Below, piece by piece: positions 57,901-63,419 of a stretch of DNA of 64,000 nucleotides. Origin of the DNA: Piezodorus guildinii (Eukaryota; Arthropoda; Insecta; Hemiptera; Pentatomidae); contig CM041298.1 of assembly GCA_023052935.1 (NCBI GenBank), forward strand, positions 5,475,344 through 5,539,343, in the 5' to 3' direction. The notes under the pieces are model-generated. The model was not told the origin of the DNA, did not search any database, and was given only the letters and a program-made list of their open reading frames with translations. A program made the position numbers and the translations under genes. Position 1 is the stretch's first letter. Each line of letters starts with the position of its first letter.

Positions 57901-60521
57901 ACAATATTATCATCTCAATTATGTTTACTTCCATACTTTATAACTATCATCTTAATTTTATTTATTTCCATACTTTATAACTGTCACCTTATTTCCATAC
58001 TTTATAATTGTCATCTTATTATCATTTTACATTTAATTTTATTTAGATGAGGAAGATGGTTGGGGGTGCGCATAAATAATTTAATTTAATTAATTATGAC
58101 CGCACCCCAACCATTTCTCATCTAATTTCTCTACGGTCAACAAACTCCATCATTAATTTTATTTATGTTCCCATATTATATTACTGTCATATTATTATTA
58201 TATACCTAACGCATTATTAAGTCTATAATTACATTGGTTGTTATCTTGTTTCTTTTAGCACTGATGAAGGCCCACATTGTAGGCCGAAACGTCGGCACAT
58301 AATTAAAATAACACTTATTTTAAATGTGTTTCTAATTTATGACCGCACCCCCAACCATCTTCCTCATCTAATTTCTCAATGGTCAACAAAACTCCATCAT
58401 AACAGAATGGTAATATACATGTATAATATACCATTGGAATGCTAATGATTTTAGAAAAAATATTATCTTATACACACTGGTAAAAGTGAACAGTGAGTGA
58501 TGAAAAGCCGATAAAACAAACGGATTGTCGTAGATAATAATATAATAGATTATTTTACAAAACACATGTTTCTATTAAAATCCAATGTAAGTAATCCTCT
58601 AACAATCCATTTCGTTTCTAGGGATCACTTGTAGCTGGGTGGTTAGCATAACAGCCTCCTATGCCAAAGGTCATGGGTTCAAACCCGCAGGTGGTCCTAG
58701 GATTTTTTAATGGGAGTAAAAAATCCTTAGTTATACTGTCCTTCGGAGGGGACGTTAAAAGGTGGTCTCGAGCCTGTGCTATCTCAGGTACTCGTTAAAG
58801 ATCCCTATCCTCTAATAAAACCTGGATAGGCAAATTTTAGGACTCCCACTGTAGCATCGTCGGATTAGCCATAGTAGCATAAAGTGACGTTTAATAAATA
58901 AACAAACAAACATTTCGTTTCTAAATTATATTCGTTGTTAGAAATTCCTCAATTGATATAAATAACGGAGGTTAGTGAAAGTCGTGTGTTACTCGCACCA
59001 GATTTTTAAATTTTAAAGAAGAAAACAGTGCCCTCCCTCCTCTCGCCTCTTAAATTCCAAATTTTATGAACTAGAAAAAAGTTTTGTTATTTGTTATTAT
59101 TAAGAAGATTAGGGAAATTTATAAAGACCAAAGAGAGGAAATTTATAAACAAGACAAACGGTCAGAAAGAATTTTAAGTAGAAGTGAATGGGTGCTGCCC
59201 TTCAACAATCGATCAGGTTTACAAAGAGGTAGAGAAGAATCCAGCAATCTAAGATACAAATGGTCCCTTCACTGTCACTCTTGGAGAAGTCTTCTGGTTG
59301 AGAATGACTACAACGCTTCCTGGAGCCACGGGAGAAAACAAATCCATTTCGTTCTTTTCTTGGAGCCATTTTTCCAGCTTTCATTTCTTTTACTGCTCGT
59401 AATGTCTAGGATTTCATATCCTATTTGCATTTATGACACCTGTACACTATTTCGTTTATTTTTACTGTTATTGCAAATGATAAAAAGCAATGCTGTGAAA
59501 CGTAAGTTAACCAATATACGTTTTTAGACGAGGAAGATGTTTAGGGGTGCCTTGATAAAAAAACACACATTAACATTAACAAGTATTACTTAATTTAATC
59601 GTAGGCCGACGTTTTGGGCTTTCATCAGAGCTAAGAGAAACAAGATAACAACCGATGTAATCAGAAAATTAATAATAAATTAGGTACATAATAGTAGGGG
59701 AGAGAACGTGACTTAGTGGCTAGCGCACTAGTCTCTCATGCTAAAGGTTATGAGTTCGAATCCCAGTCCCGGCGAAATTTTATAATAATAAGGAGGATGA
59801 ATAAGGATTTTTAATGCCTCGGGCATAGAAGGCGGTTATGCTAGCCACTACTCTACAGGTGACCCCGCCACTTATAGTACGCATATACCGTCACTGAGTT
59901 TTTGATAACTTTAAGGCCAAATCTCTCCAAATAAGACTTAAGAATCTTTCCTGTACTTGATGATAACTATCGATCAAGGGTATATATAGCTTTACCACCT
60001 TTCGTTGAATATGCATATTCCTAGGATAAAATATGAACTTATAACATATTTTTATTTCGGACCATTGTGCCTCCATACTGTACGTATACAGAGCAGCTCT
60101 ACACCTACTTGGTCGTAGCCTCTTCGGGGTGCTGCTGGCCATCGTCTCCTGTCGGGGATGTTCCTGGGGAGCTCTTGCCGCTGGGGATACAGGCCTCGTT
60201 TGGCGAGTTGCTTCCGGAGCCCTGCAACAGAGGTATCCAGAATTATTGAGGCTCGCTAGTCAATATTATTATTATTATTATAGGATAGAATACATACGAG
60301 AGGACTAGCAGACGGAGGCCTGGATACCGGGGAGGGAGACTTCTTGATGTAGTAGCTGTTGACCGCTGGACTCCTGAGGGCGGAGGTAGGTCGCCTGGAG
60401 AATGCCAAGGGCCGGCGTGGCTTGGAGCGCCCCCTTCGGTAGCAGAGGCAGGTCACTGCTGAGAGGGACACCAGGAGCAGGCTGCAGCCCAGCAGGATAG
60501 ACACCAGCCCTGGGCCGCTCA
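38750..60521 (-). CDS. Syt4: Synaptotagmin 4 (spliced gene, eight coding exons; N-terminal start not found)
   Basis: The protein is a membrane-anchored vesicle C2-domain protein of the Syt4/Syt11 class, which acts in regulated exocytosis; in flies it is known for postsynaptic retrograde signalling. Joining the exons at AG/GT sites with matching phases gives 1265 nt, or 420 residues plus stop; the family is usually 420-475. In order: transmembrane helix about 3-26 followed by Cys and basic residues, Ser/Pro-rich linker about 40-140, C2A about 145-270, C2B about 282-412, and the WHKL motif at 415-418. C2A loop 1 has D174 and D181. Loop 3 has Ser234 where most synaptotagmins have Asp, the Syt4/11 hallmark, followed by D236 and D242. 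C2B keeps D312, D318, D374 and D376 and the polybasic KKKTHVKKR at 334-342. Introns run from 76 nt to 9.5 kb and are full of transposons. The first residue(s) lie in an unseen upstream exon. Confidence 0.95.
39240..39900 (+). mobile_element. RTE-like retrotransposon fragment, frameshifted
   Basis: Pieces in shifting frames read [20 protein letters not shown], then [20 protein letters not shown] and [19 protein letters not shown], the C-terminal RRWGHV-type signature of non-LTR elements. It lies in the last Syt4 intron and ends at the TA microsatellite 39905-39959. Confidence 0.65.
39905..39959. repeat. (TA)n microsatellite
   Basis: About 50 bases of TA between an A run and a Jockey fragment. 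Confidence 0.9.
39960..40965 (+). mobile_element. Jockey-like retrotransposon, 3' 1 kb with intact YADD box
   Basis: It reads [40 protein letters not shown] and [20 protein letters not shown], so the catalytic YADD is present. Then come [40 protein letters not shown], a stop, and [20 protein letters not shown] through [19 protein letters not shown]. The tail has CCTCGAGACTTTTGTG and AATAAATAAATTTT. It sits in the Syt4 intron 38867-41561, opposite to Syt4. Confidence 0.9.
41562..41755 (-). CDS. Syt4: Syt4 exon: C2B core
   Basis: The 194-nt exon has two bases completing Asp318 plus 64 codons, phase 0 at the donor GAG|GTAAAA; the acceptor is TTTCAG. It encodes [15 protein letters not shown], the polybasic KKKTHVKKR that binds PIP2 in this family, [13 protein letters not shown], and [12 protein letters not shown] with loop 3 Asp374 and Asp376. 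Confidence 0.97.
42825..43350. repeat. Pair of diverged direct repeats in a Syt4 intron
   Basis: A block at about 42845-42970 recurs at about 43230-43350, sharing TATTATATCTTCTTA-TGCT, ACCATACATTATCACCT, CTAACAGCTGTTTTTATTTA and TTTAATATATAAT. The offset is about 385 bases. It is either a local tandem duplication or two copies of an unclassified repeat. A weaker similarity links 41935-42145 and 42300-42600 at a comparable offset. Confidence 0.6.
43938..44061 (-). CDS. Syt4: Syt4 exon: C2B start
   Basis: The 124-nt exon has 41 codons plus one base; the acceptor is ATACAG and the donor is a consensus GTAAGT. It encodes [18 protein letters not shown], then [18 protein letters not shown]. These are the hallmark GRGELL.SL start of C2B and the first half of its Ca-binding loop 1 (D312). 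The codon for Asp318 is split across the intron (G|AT). Confidence 0.97.
44480..45150 (+). mobile_element. Jockey-like retrotransposon, 3' end, decayed
   Basis: It has WRIKINPTT then [40 protein letters not shown] and [20 protein letters not shown], ending [12 protein letters not shown] and an AATAAATTTCAATAAAAG tail. Several stops and frameshifts; it lies antisense in the Syt4 intron 44062-46060. Confidence 0.85.
45200..45292 (+). repeat. Family A repeat, 3' tip
   Basis: GTAAGTAAAAGTTGTGTGCA and CGCACCAGATTTTTTT after a short AT-rich lead. Confidence 0.6.
46061..46216 (-). CDS. Syt4: Syt4 exon: C2A end (loop 3) and inter-C2 linker
   Basis: The 156-nt exon has exactly 52 codons, phase 0 at both ends (TTTCAG acceptor, AAG|GTTTGG donor). 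It encodes the second half of C2A including [20 protein letters not shown]. Ser234 stands in the first Asp position of Ca-binding loop 3, with D236, S239 and D242 present. The exon closes with EIQPRSLK, the conserved link into C2B. Confidence 0.97.
46485..46785 (-). mobile_element. SINE family 1, full length with T-run tail
   Basis: The tRNA-like head on minus is at 46725-46785 (GTTGTCTAGTGGATAGAGC and GGTTTTGGGTTCGATC). The body has CTGAGTGTGATGCC and CATTGCATAGCCGTTGGCTT. The 3' end CATGGATTGTAGAGGGACAG is followed on minus by a T/C-rich run of about 36 bases (46455-46491 on plus). It lies in a Syt4 intron in the same direction as the gene. Confidence 0.88.
46840..46930 (+). mobile_element. 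tRNA-like SINE head, a third family
   Basis: GTATAGAGAAGTGGTCTACC resembles an A box and GAGTTTGAATTCCAGTCC a B box. The following sequence matches neither SINE-1 nor SINE-2. The head at 59698-59780 is a possible relative. Confidence 0.45.
47105..47565 (+). repeat. Family A repeat, left part, split by the palindrome at 47570-48070
   Basis: It has GAGTCCAAATGACCAAGTCC, AAATTTCATATTTAATAAG, CTCGCCATATCAATGTAAAA and CTAGAGGAGAAAAGG. The element resumes at 48190-48490 with AATATACCATTGGAAAGCTA and ends GAGGTAAGTAAAAGTTGTGT and GCACCAGATTTTCTT. Confidence 0.7.
47570..48070. mobile_element. Large inverted-repeat element with hammerhead-like motif, three arm copies
   Basis: The arm CACTTAAATGAGCACACCTT continuing to AACAAAAGGAAGTTAAGGTG (complement) occurs at 47575-47680 (reverse), 47828-47940 and 48000-48070 (forward). 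Decayed motifs CAACGTTTCGAGG (47695) and TCCGAAACGTTGATAGATG (47972) sit at the arm bases. It was inserted into a family A copy. Confidence 0.65.
48190..48490 (+). repeat. Family A repeat, right part
   Basis: Continuation of 47105-47565; its 3' end is GAGGTAAGTAAAAGTTGTGT. It flanks the palindrome, showing the order of insertion. Confidence 0.65.
48600..49315 (-). mobile_element. Non-LTR retrotransposon C-terminal part, nearly open
   Basis: The minus frame 49313-48999 reads [59 protein letters not shown] and [11 protein letters not shown]. The frame 49006-48635 continues [20 protein letters not shown] and [17 protein letters not shown]. There is one frameshift near 49000. The KYLG, thumb and GH domains place it with RTE-like elements. 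It is in the sense direction of Syt4, next to the C2A exon. Confidence 0.82.
49375..49591 (-). CDS. Syt4: Syt4 exon: C2A core
   Basis: The 217-nt exon has one base plus 72 codons, ending in phase 0 at CCG|GTAATG; the acceptor is TTTATAG. It encodes the C2A core with [30 protein letters not shown] and [12 protein letters not shown]. The SDPYVK motif holds the loop 1 Asp181, and Asp174 lies just before it. [20 protein letters not shown] is the Syt4-type C2A polybasic strand and is close to identical to dipteran Syt4. Confidence 0.97.
50038..50165 (-). mobile_element. SINE family 2, decayed fragment
   Basis: TTTAACATAACTTATATGCT, GAGTCCTAAATTTTGGCTAT and the ATAACAAGTATCTGACATCA block; the head is absent. 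A family A 3' end follows at 50170-50325. Confidence 0.5.
50170..50330 (+). repeat. Family A repeat, 3' end
   Basis: It has TGTTTCCAACAAAAATGAAT, TTTTTAAATTGATTTTAACT and GAGGTATGTGAAAATTGTGG; similar to the variant right end at 31430-31600. Confidence 0.6.
50514..50633 (-). CDS. Syt4: Syt4 exon: linker end and first strand of C2A
   Basis: The 120-nt exon has one base completing a split codon, 39 full codons and two bases of the next (AG plus A gives Arg152). The acceptor is CTTTCAG and the donor is AG|GTAAAT. It encodes an acidic Ser/Thr-rich linker, then LLGQLVFRI, which matches the opening beta strand of the C2A domain in this family (LG.L.F.L/I.Y). The upstream intron is about 9.5 kb and carries R2-like, Jockey, SINE and palindromic elements. 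Confidence 0.9.
51015..51800 (+). mobile_element. R2-like (restriction-like endonuclease) retrotransposon C-terminus, decayed
   Basis: The frame 51255-51490 reads [20 protein letters not shown], a C-x2-C-x8-H-x4-C knuckle, then [20 protein letters not shown] and [18 protein letters not shown]. After a +1 frameshift come [29 protein letters not shown] and near 51655 [11 protein letters not shown]. Knuckle, RHH, Ala-Asp-Ile-Val, DPT-RYE-N and G-RGTIP in this order mark the RLE domain of the R2/R4/Dong-type class, unlike the APE-type elements that make up the rest of the window. Upstream frames are broken. It lies antisense in the 9.5-kb Syt4 intron. Confidence 0.85.
51815..52030 (-). mobile_element. 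SINE family 1, partial
   Basis: It contains TTGTGCAAGGAGGCGATTAG, TTGGGTGACCACTTTATAG and CTCAGCCGGGGTTGAACCTG (B box), cut before the A box. It immediately follows the R2-like element. Confidence 0.72.
52140..52582 (+). mobile_element. Probable non-LTR retrotransposon 3' end
   Basis: A short open plus stretch ([16 protein letters not shown]) leads into an AT-rich 3'UTR that closes with GCCAATAAAGCTATTATTAT. That tail type, an AATAAA followed by (ATT)n, is common to insect non-LTR elements. Clade not determinable. Confidence 0.45.
52660..53130. mobile_element. Inverted-repeat element with three hammerhead-like motifs
   Basis: Arms 52716-52835 and 53018-53128 are near-perfect reverse complements (AATTCTTCGGAACGATCTCT against AGATTGTTCCGAAGAATT). 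Motifs: plus 52664-52700 (CCTGATGATGACCC, AAAACGTTGGC), minus 52780-52818 and plus 53021-53058 (CTGAAGATGAGG...). The CTGAAGA subtype matches 10288-10330. It lies in the 9.5-kb Syt4 intron. Confidence 0.6.
53440..53760. other. Unassigned stretch with two overlapping plus ORFs (78 and 69 codons)
   Basis: Both frames are open across 53458-53755 but carry no recognised motif; position inside a Syt4 intron on the other strand argues against a host exon of that gene. Confidence 0.25.
53835..54530 (+). repeat. Family A repeat, most of its length
   Basis: It begins TTTACTTTAACTTACTAATA and contains GAGTCCAAATGACTATATTC, CTGAAATTTCATACTTAAGA, CTCACTATATCAATGTAAAA and the right end GAGGTGAGTGAAAGTCGTGT, GCACTAGATTTTT. 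The central part is replaced by unrelated sequence (about 54245-54440). Confidence 0.7.
55867..56280 (+). mobile_element. Jockey-like retrotransposon 3' end with target duplication
   Basis: It has [15 protein letters not shown] start, [20 protein letters not shown] and [15 protein letters not shown] then stop. The 3'UTR has CTAAATGTATATCATTGTAC and ACAGTTGTCAATAGTAATA. AAAAAAATCAG occurs on both sides (ending at 55862 and at 56294), a likely target-site duplication. 5' truncated. Confidence 0.82.
57150..57368 (+). repeat. Family A repeat, middle part, split by the palindrome 57376-58374
   Basis: It has ATCTGACAGGGCTTAAATGC, AAAGTACCTTTAATTTTGTA and ACTAAAGGAGAAAACTGCAA; it continues at 58400-58608 and 58924-59010 beyond the palindrome and a SINE-2. 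Confidence 0.7.
57448..57487 (-). ncRNA. Hammerhead-ribozyme-like motif, left arm
   Basis: On minus: helix I GCC/GGC, core CTGATGA (57484-57478), extra A, helix II GGCC paired with GGCC (57462-57459), then AAAACGTC. The invariant G before the A run has become A, so this copy is probably inactive. The nearly identical right-arm copy keeps that G. Confidence 0.4.
58257..58299 (+). ncRNA. Hammerhead-ribozyme-like motif, right arm
   Basis: Core CTGATGA (58261-58267), extra A, helix II GGCC (58269-58272) with GGCC (58282-58285), GAAAC (58286-58290), GTC (58291-58293), then GGCAC. All core residues are present. Helix I is weakened by A instead of C at 58260. Confidence 0.45.
58400..59010 (+). repeat. 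Family A repeat, 3' part, split by SINE-2
   Basis: 58400-58608 carries GTATAATATACCATTGGAAT, GTAGATAATAATATAATAGA and the CACATGTTTCTATTAAAAT block. After the SINE, 58924-59010 carries AATAACGGAGGTTAGTGAAA and GTCGTGTGTTACTCGCACCA. Confidence 0.7.
58621..58911 (+). mobile_element. SINE family 2, full length with target duplication
   Basis: It starts GGGATCACTTGTAGCTGGGT; the B box is GGGTTCAAACCC. The body is undamaged and the tail is (AAAC)n. ATTTCGTTTCTA at 58609-58620 is repeated at 58912-58923. At 291 bp it is the best reference copy. Pol III promoter boxes are intact. Confidence 0.93.
59084..59527 (+). other. 147-codon open frame of unknown nature
   Basis: An unbroken plus-strand frame, basic at the start and hydrophobic at the end, with no recognised motif. 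The neighbouring frame also reads protein-like stretches ([23 protein letters not shown]), which suggests a frameshifted relic of an older coding sequence or element. It lies in the large Syt4 intron antisense to the gene. Confidence 0.25.
59590..59870. mobile_element. Palindrome-family fragment with tRNA-like SINE insertion
   Basis: 59600-59690 repeats the arm of the 57376-58374 element (GTAGGCCGACGTTTTGGGCT, GAAACAAGATAACAACCGAT). A tRNA-like head follows at 59698-59780 (GTGGCTAGCGCACTAGTCTC, GAGTTCGAATCCCAGTCC), and a reverse SINE-2-like head lies near 59840-59872. Confidence 0.55.
60109..60221 (-). CDS. Syt4: Syt4 exon: Ser/Pro/Gly linker
   Basis: The 113-nt exon starts in phase 0 after an acceptor ending TTGCAG and ends two bases into a codon at an AA|GTAGGT donor. 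It encodes 37 linker residues rich in Ser, Gly and Pro, with an acidic and Gln patch. It is separated from the transmembrane exon by only 76 nt. The donor choice is the least certain of the gene: in-frame reading past it meets TAG at once, and only this site fits the phase of the next exon. The junction codon is AAA (Lys112). Confidence 0.75.
60298..60521 (-). CDS. Syt4: Syt4 exon: transmembrane segment and juxtamembrane linker
   Basis: This is the most upstream coding exon found. The acceptor ends GTACAG and the donor is GTATGT. It encodes 74 full codons after two bases (TG) that complete a split codon; if the previous exon ends in A, that codon would be the ATG start. Residues 3-26 form one hydrophobic helix ([19 protein letters not shown]), then Cys-Leu-Cys-Tyr-Arg-Arg, a typical palmitoylated stop-transfer boundary. 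A basic and Ser/Pro-rich stretch follows. It ends in phase 0. The GC-rich, CpG-containing composition differs sharply from the surrounding AT-rich intron. Assignment rests on splice phase and architecture, since this part of synaptotagmins is poorly conserved. Confidence 0.85.
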
Positions 60522-60659
60522 CTGTACGCCAAACAGAATAGAGGCATTAGTATCTTTATAGTTTTATAATAAAGTAATATAATCATCATTAAGGTATTTA
60601 TTTATTAATTGGTATTTATCTTTAAAAAAAACTGAGTCAAGGGCCTATATATAGGTGAA

Positions 60660-61107
60660 ATTTCAGTTATTTTAGTTGTCAATAAGTTGAAACTGAATGC
60701 TGAAAAAAAGAAAAGCAAATGTAATAGGATCCCTTCACCTCCTGAAAACTGTTCCATATATCCCAGCCCTGTACCTAAATAGTGATCCTATTAAGTTCCA
60801 CCCGACTGTCAGGAATCTGGGAGTAACCTTCGACCAAAATCTATCTTTTGAAAAACATATTTCTGAAATCTCTCGTCCTTTCTTTTCGACCTTCAAAGCG
60901 ACAGTATTCCCTCCGTCACCTATTCCCGCTTGAAATCCGAAAACTCGTTACCTCTCTAATATTTCCCCACTTCTACTATTGCTGTACGTTATACGACGGT
61001 GTTTCTGAGGATCTCGAGATAAAAATAAGACGCTTAATTAATTGCTCAGTTCGATTCATCTTCGGGGTCCCTAGATACACCTCCGTATCTCATTTTCATG
61101 GCGAGTT
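60660..61107 (+). mobile_element. CR1/L2-like retrotransposon 3' part, split by SINE-2
   Basis: It reads KLNAEKKKS, then PTVRNLGVTFDQNLSFEKHI (RT thumb 'LGV.FD..L.F..HI'), a frameshift, and LVTSLIFPHFYYCCTLYDGV and NCSVRFIFGVPR. The frame resumes after the SINE at 61392-61515 with LKWLYPSNRRKCFLASFLYH and IIQSRRPSYIF. It is related to 26480-26825. It lies just upstream of the Syt4 transmembrane exon. Confidence 0.85.
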
Positions 61108-61391
61108 ATTTGTTTATTAATTTAACGTCACTTTATGCTACTATGGCTAATCGGACGATGCTACAGTGGGAGTCCTAAATTTTGCCTATCCAGGTTTTAT
61201 TAGGATAGGGATCTTTAACGAGTACCTGACATCGCATAGGCTAGGGACCACCTATTAACGTCCCTCCGAAGGACGGCGTAACTAAGAATTTTTTACTCCC
61301 ATTAAAAAATCCTAGGACCACCTGCGGGTTTGAACCCGTGACCTTTTGCATAGGAGGCTGTTACGCTAACCACCCAGCTACAAGTGATCTA
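61108..61391 (-). mobile_element. SINE family 2 inserted in a CR1/L2-like element
   Basis: Full-length on minus with B box GGGTTCAAACCCG (complement at about 61322-61340) and head AGCTGGGTGGTTAGCGTAAC. TTTCATGGCGAGTT at 61094-61107 recurs at 61392-61405 as a 14-bp target duplication; removing the SINE restores the host element frame. Confidence 0.94.
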
Positions 61392-61524
61392 TTTCATGGC
61401 GAGTTGAAGTGGCTTTATCCTTCCAATCGTCGCAAGTGTTTCCTCGCATCATTCCTTTACCATATTATCCAATCCCGCCGCCCATCATACATTTTTGACC
61501 TCCTACAGCTCAGTGATCCTCATT

Positions 61525-62117
61525 ATTATATAAAACAATCAGTTAGTTTTATCGGCTTTTTATCACTCTCTATTAACTTTTACAAGCTCTTGTGTATTAG
61601 ATAATATTTTGTTTCTAAAATCTTTAGCTTTTCAACGGTATATTACACATTTATATTACTGTTCATATGTTCAAAAACGAAAAATTACATTAAAAAAATA
61701 TTTTTTCAGTTTTCTTCTTTAGTTGCTTTTCAAATTTGCTCAACTTGCATATTTAGCTGTTATTTATCAATGATAACTAGATAATATGGTTATTTTTATA
61801 AAATATACAAAATTAAAGGTACTTTAGAAGAAGAAAATGTAAAATATCGGCATTTAAGCCCTGCCAGACTATTTTTATTAGAATAAAACCTAAATATATT
61901 AAAGCTTATTAAATTTCACATTGATTTAGCGAGTTTAATCAAAATCGTCGGAACCGTTTTCGAGAAAATCAAAAAAAGGTGCAAAATCTATTGTATAAAG
62001 TGCCTCTTCTGGTAAGCTGATTTTGATGAAAAAGATTTAGTAACGTCTCGGAGGTATAGTTGTCTTAGATTATGAAATTTCAGTTTCATAGGACTTATCG
62101 TTTTTGCCCGGGAGTTA

Positions 62118-62153
<36 letters not shown>

Positions 62154-62285
62154 CTTTTTGCGGGACTTGGTTATTTTGACTCAGGGGACCCTAAAACGTG
62201 TATTTCCGTTGAAAACTGGGATTCGAAAATTTTCACGATCGCAATACTTTCCCTTACTATATATAGTAAGTGAAAGTAAAAATAA
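61525..62285 (-). repeat. Family A repeat, near full length
   Basis: The left end on minus is ACTTTCACTTACTATATATA, then AGTAAGGGAAAGTATTGCGA. Blocks CCAAGTCCCGCAAAAAGGTG, a (TG)n run (62118-62148), CTGAAATTTCATAATCTAAG and TAAACTCGCTAAATCAATGT follow. The right end is cut at the CR1/L2-like fragment. Confidence 0.8.
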
Positions 62286-62289
62286 AATA

Positions 62290-63170
62290 AGTTGTGGCTT
62301 GACCATATAAGGTGATTTTTAATTTCTTTTTTTTTTCTTGGGAAAGAAGAAGAAAAAATAAATTTAAATTTAGCTCAAGCTAATCTACGATTGTGATCTC
62401 CAAAAGGTCTAACATAAAAAAAAAAAAATTAGATAAAAAAAAAATGAAGGTATGATGCTGCGTTAAATGATAAGTATTCAAATAACAAAAAACCTCGATT
62501 TTAAACCTGGAAGATAGATTTAATAAGGATGTATCGATGCCTGCTGACTTAATACCTCAGAGCCAACAATTCCTAATTAAATTATAGAATGTTTACATTT
62601 TGCCAATATGTCTGTCTCCCTTCTACCTACCTTAATATCATTTAGTTGAGAACTGGTCTCTGTGCGGTTAGGTCTACTCTCTGTTCGTTATATAAATAAG
62701 TTTTTACAGTGTTAATTATTGTTTATTAATTTTACATATGTTTCAGTTTAATTTGATTTTAAAATAATAATACATAAAAAACATTATCTTAGTTAATCAG
62801 GTTTTAGAATTATTCATGTATAACCATCGTGTTAACTTTTTCAAGTAGTATTTTATTTAAATCTAACATATATATTTATTTATTCTTTTTCATATATGTT
62901 TATTTAACATTATCCATCAAAACATAAATAATATGTCAACAATAATGTTAATTGAAATTTATTATAAATTTTAATCGATTAATAAGGTATGAATATACAT
63001 TTTACCCTAAAAATAAATATTTAAAAATACTCTATCAACCGTGTAAATTGTATTAATTAATAATATGTTTAATAAATACCTGTGAAACACGAATAGATAT
63101 CACTGTTATGGAAATAAATAAGACTGAATATTATTTTAATCAGTTTTGAGCTCGGTGGTATCAGAAGCCG
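62290..63170. other. AT-rich, apparently unique DNA
   Basis: No repeat family of the window and no coding content recognised. It lies upstream of the Syt4 coding exons and could hold the missing 5' exon. Confidence 0.4.
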
Positions 63171-63174
63171 CTTC

Positions 63175-63411
63175 TCTTGAGTCAAAATAACTTTCCTAGA
63201 CACAACTTCACTTAGATTCACTCTTGTTCGGTTCGGGTCCGTGTCGAGTGGTTAACTTTATTTTGAATGTGTGCAAAATGTGTTATAAATGTGAAAATAA
63301 TTATTTATTTAAGATTTTTAATGGCTCTCTTCATTTTACTATTTATTTTCGTTTCGAAATATTCCTGTTAACTTGAAGAATGGAGGCCATATTGAAACTT
63401 TCAACATAAAG
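63175..63411 (+). other. Possible first exon of a divergent plus-strand gene
   Basis: Locally GC-richer, with several CpG (TTCGGTTCGGGTCCGTGTCG at about 63228). It ends AAAG followed by a consensus donor GTAAGAAT at 63412. Short upstream ORFs only (MALFILLFIFVSKYSC then stop, and a nine-codon frame), so it would be untranslated leader. Alternatively, chance. Confidence 0.22.
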
Positions 63412-63419
63412 GTAAGAAT

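Larger units (their letters stand above)
57376..58374. mobile_element. Near-1-kb palindromic element with two hammerhead-like motifs
   Basis: The left arm, about 57376-57750, is matched in reverse by about 57868-58374, with one extra segment (about 58030-58160) in the right arm that is itself a small palindrome of the arm ends. The unpaired centre is about 115 bases. Outer arm ends read GATGAGGAAGATGGTTGGGG, and TAACAGAA flanks both sides. Each arm carries one hammerhead-like motif. No ORF spans it. The structure suits inverted terminal repeats of a Penelope-like element or a foldback element. Confidence 0.75.
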
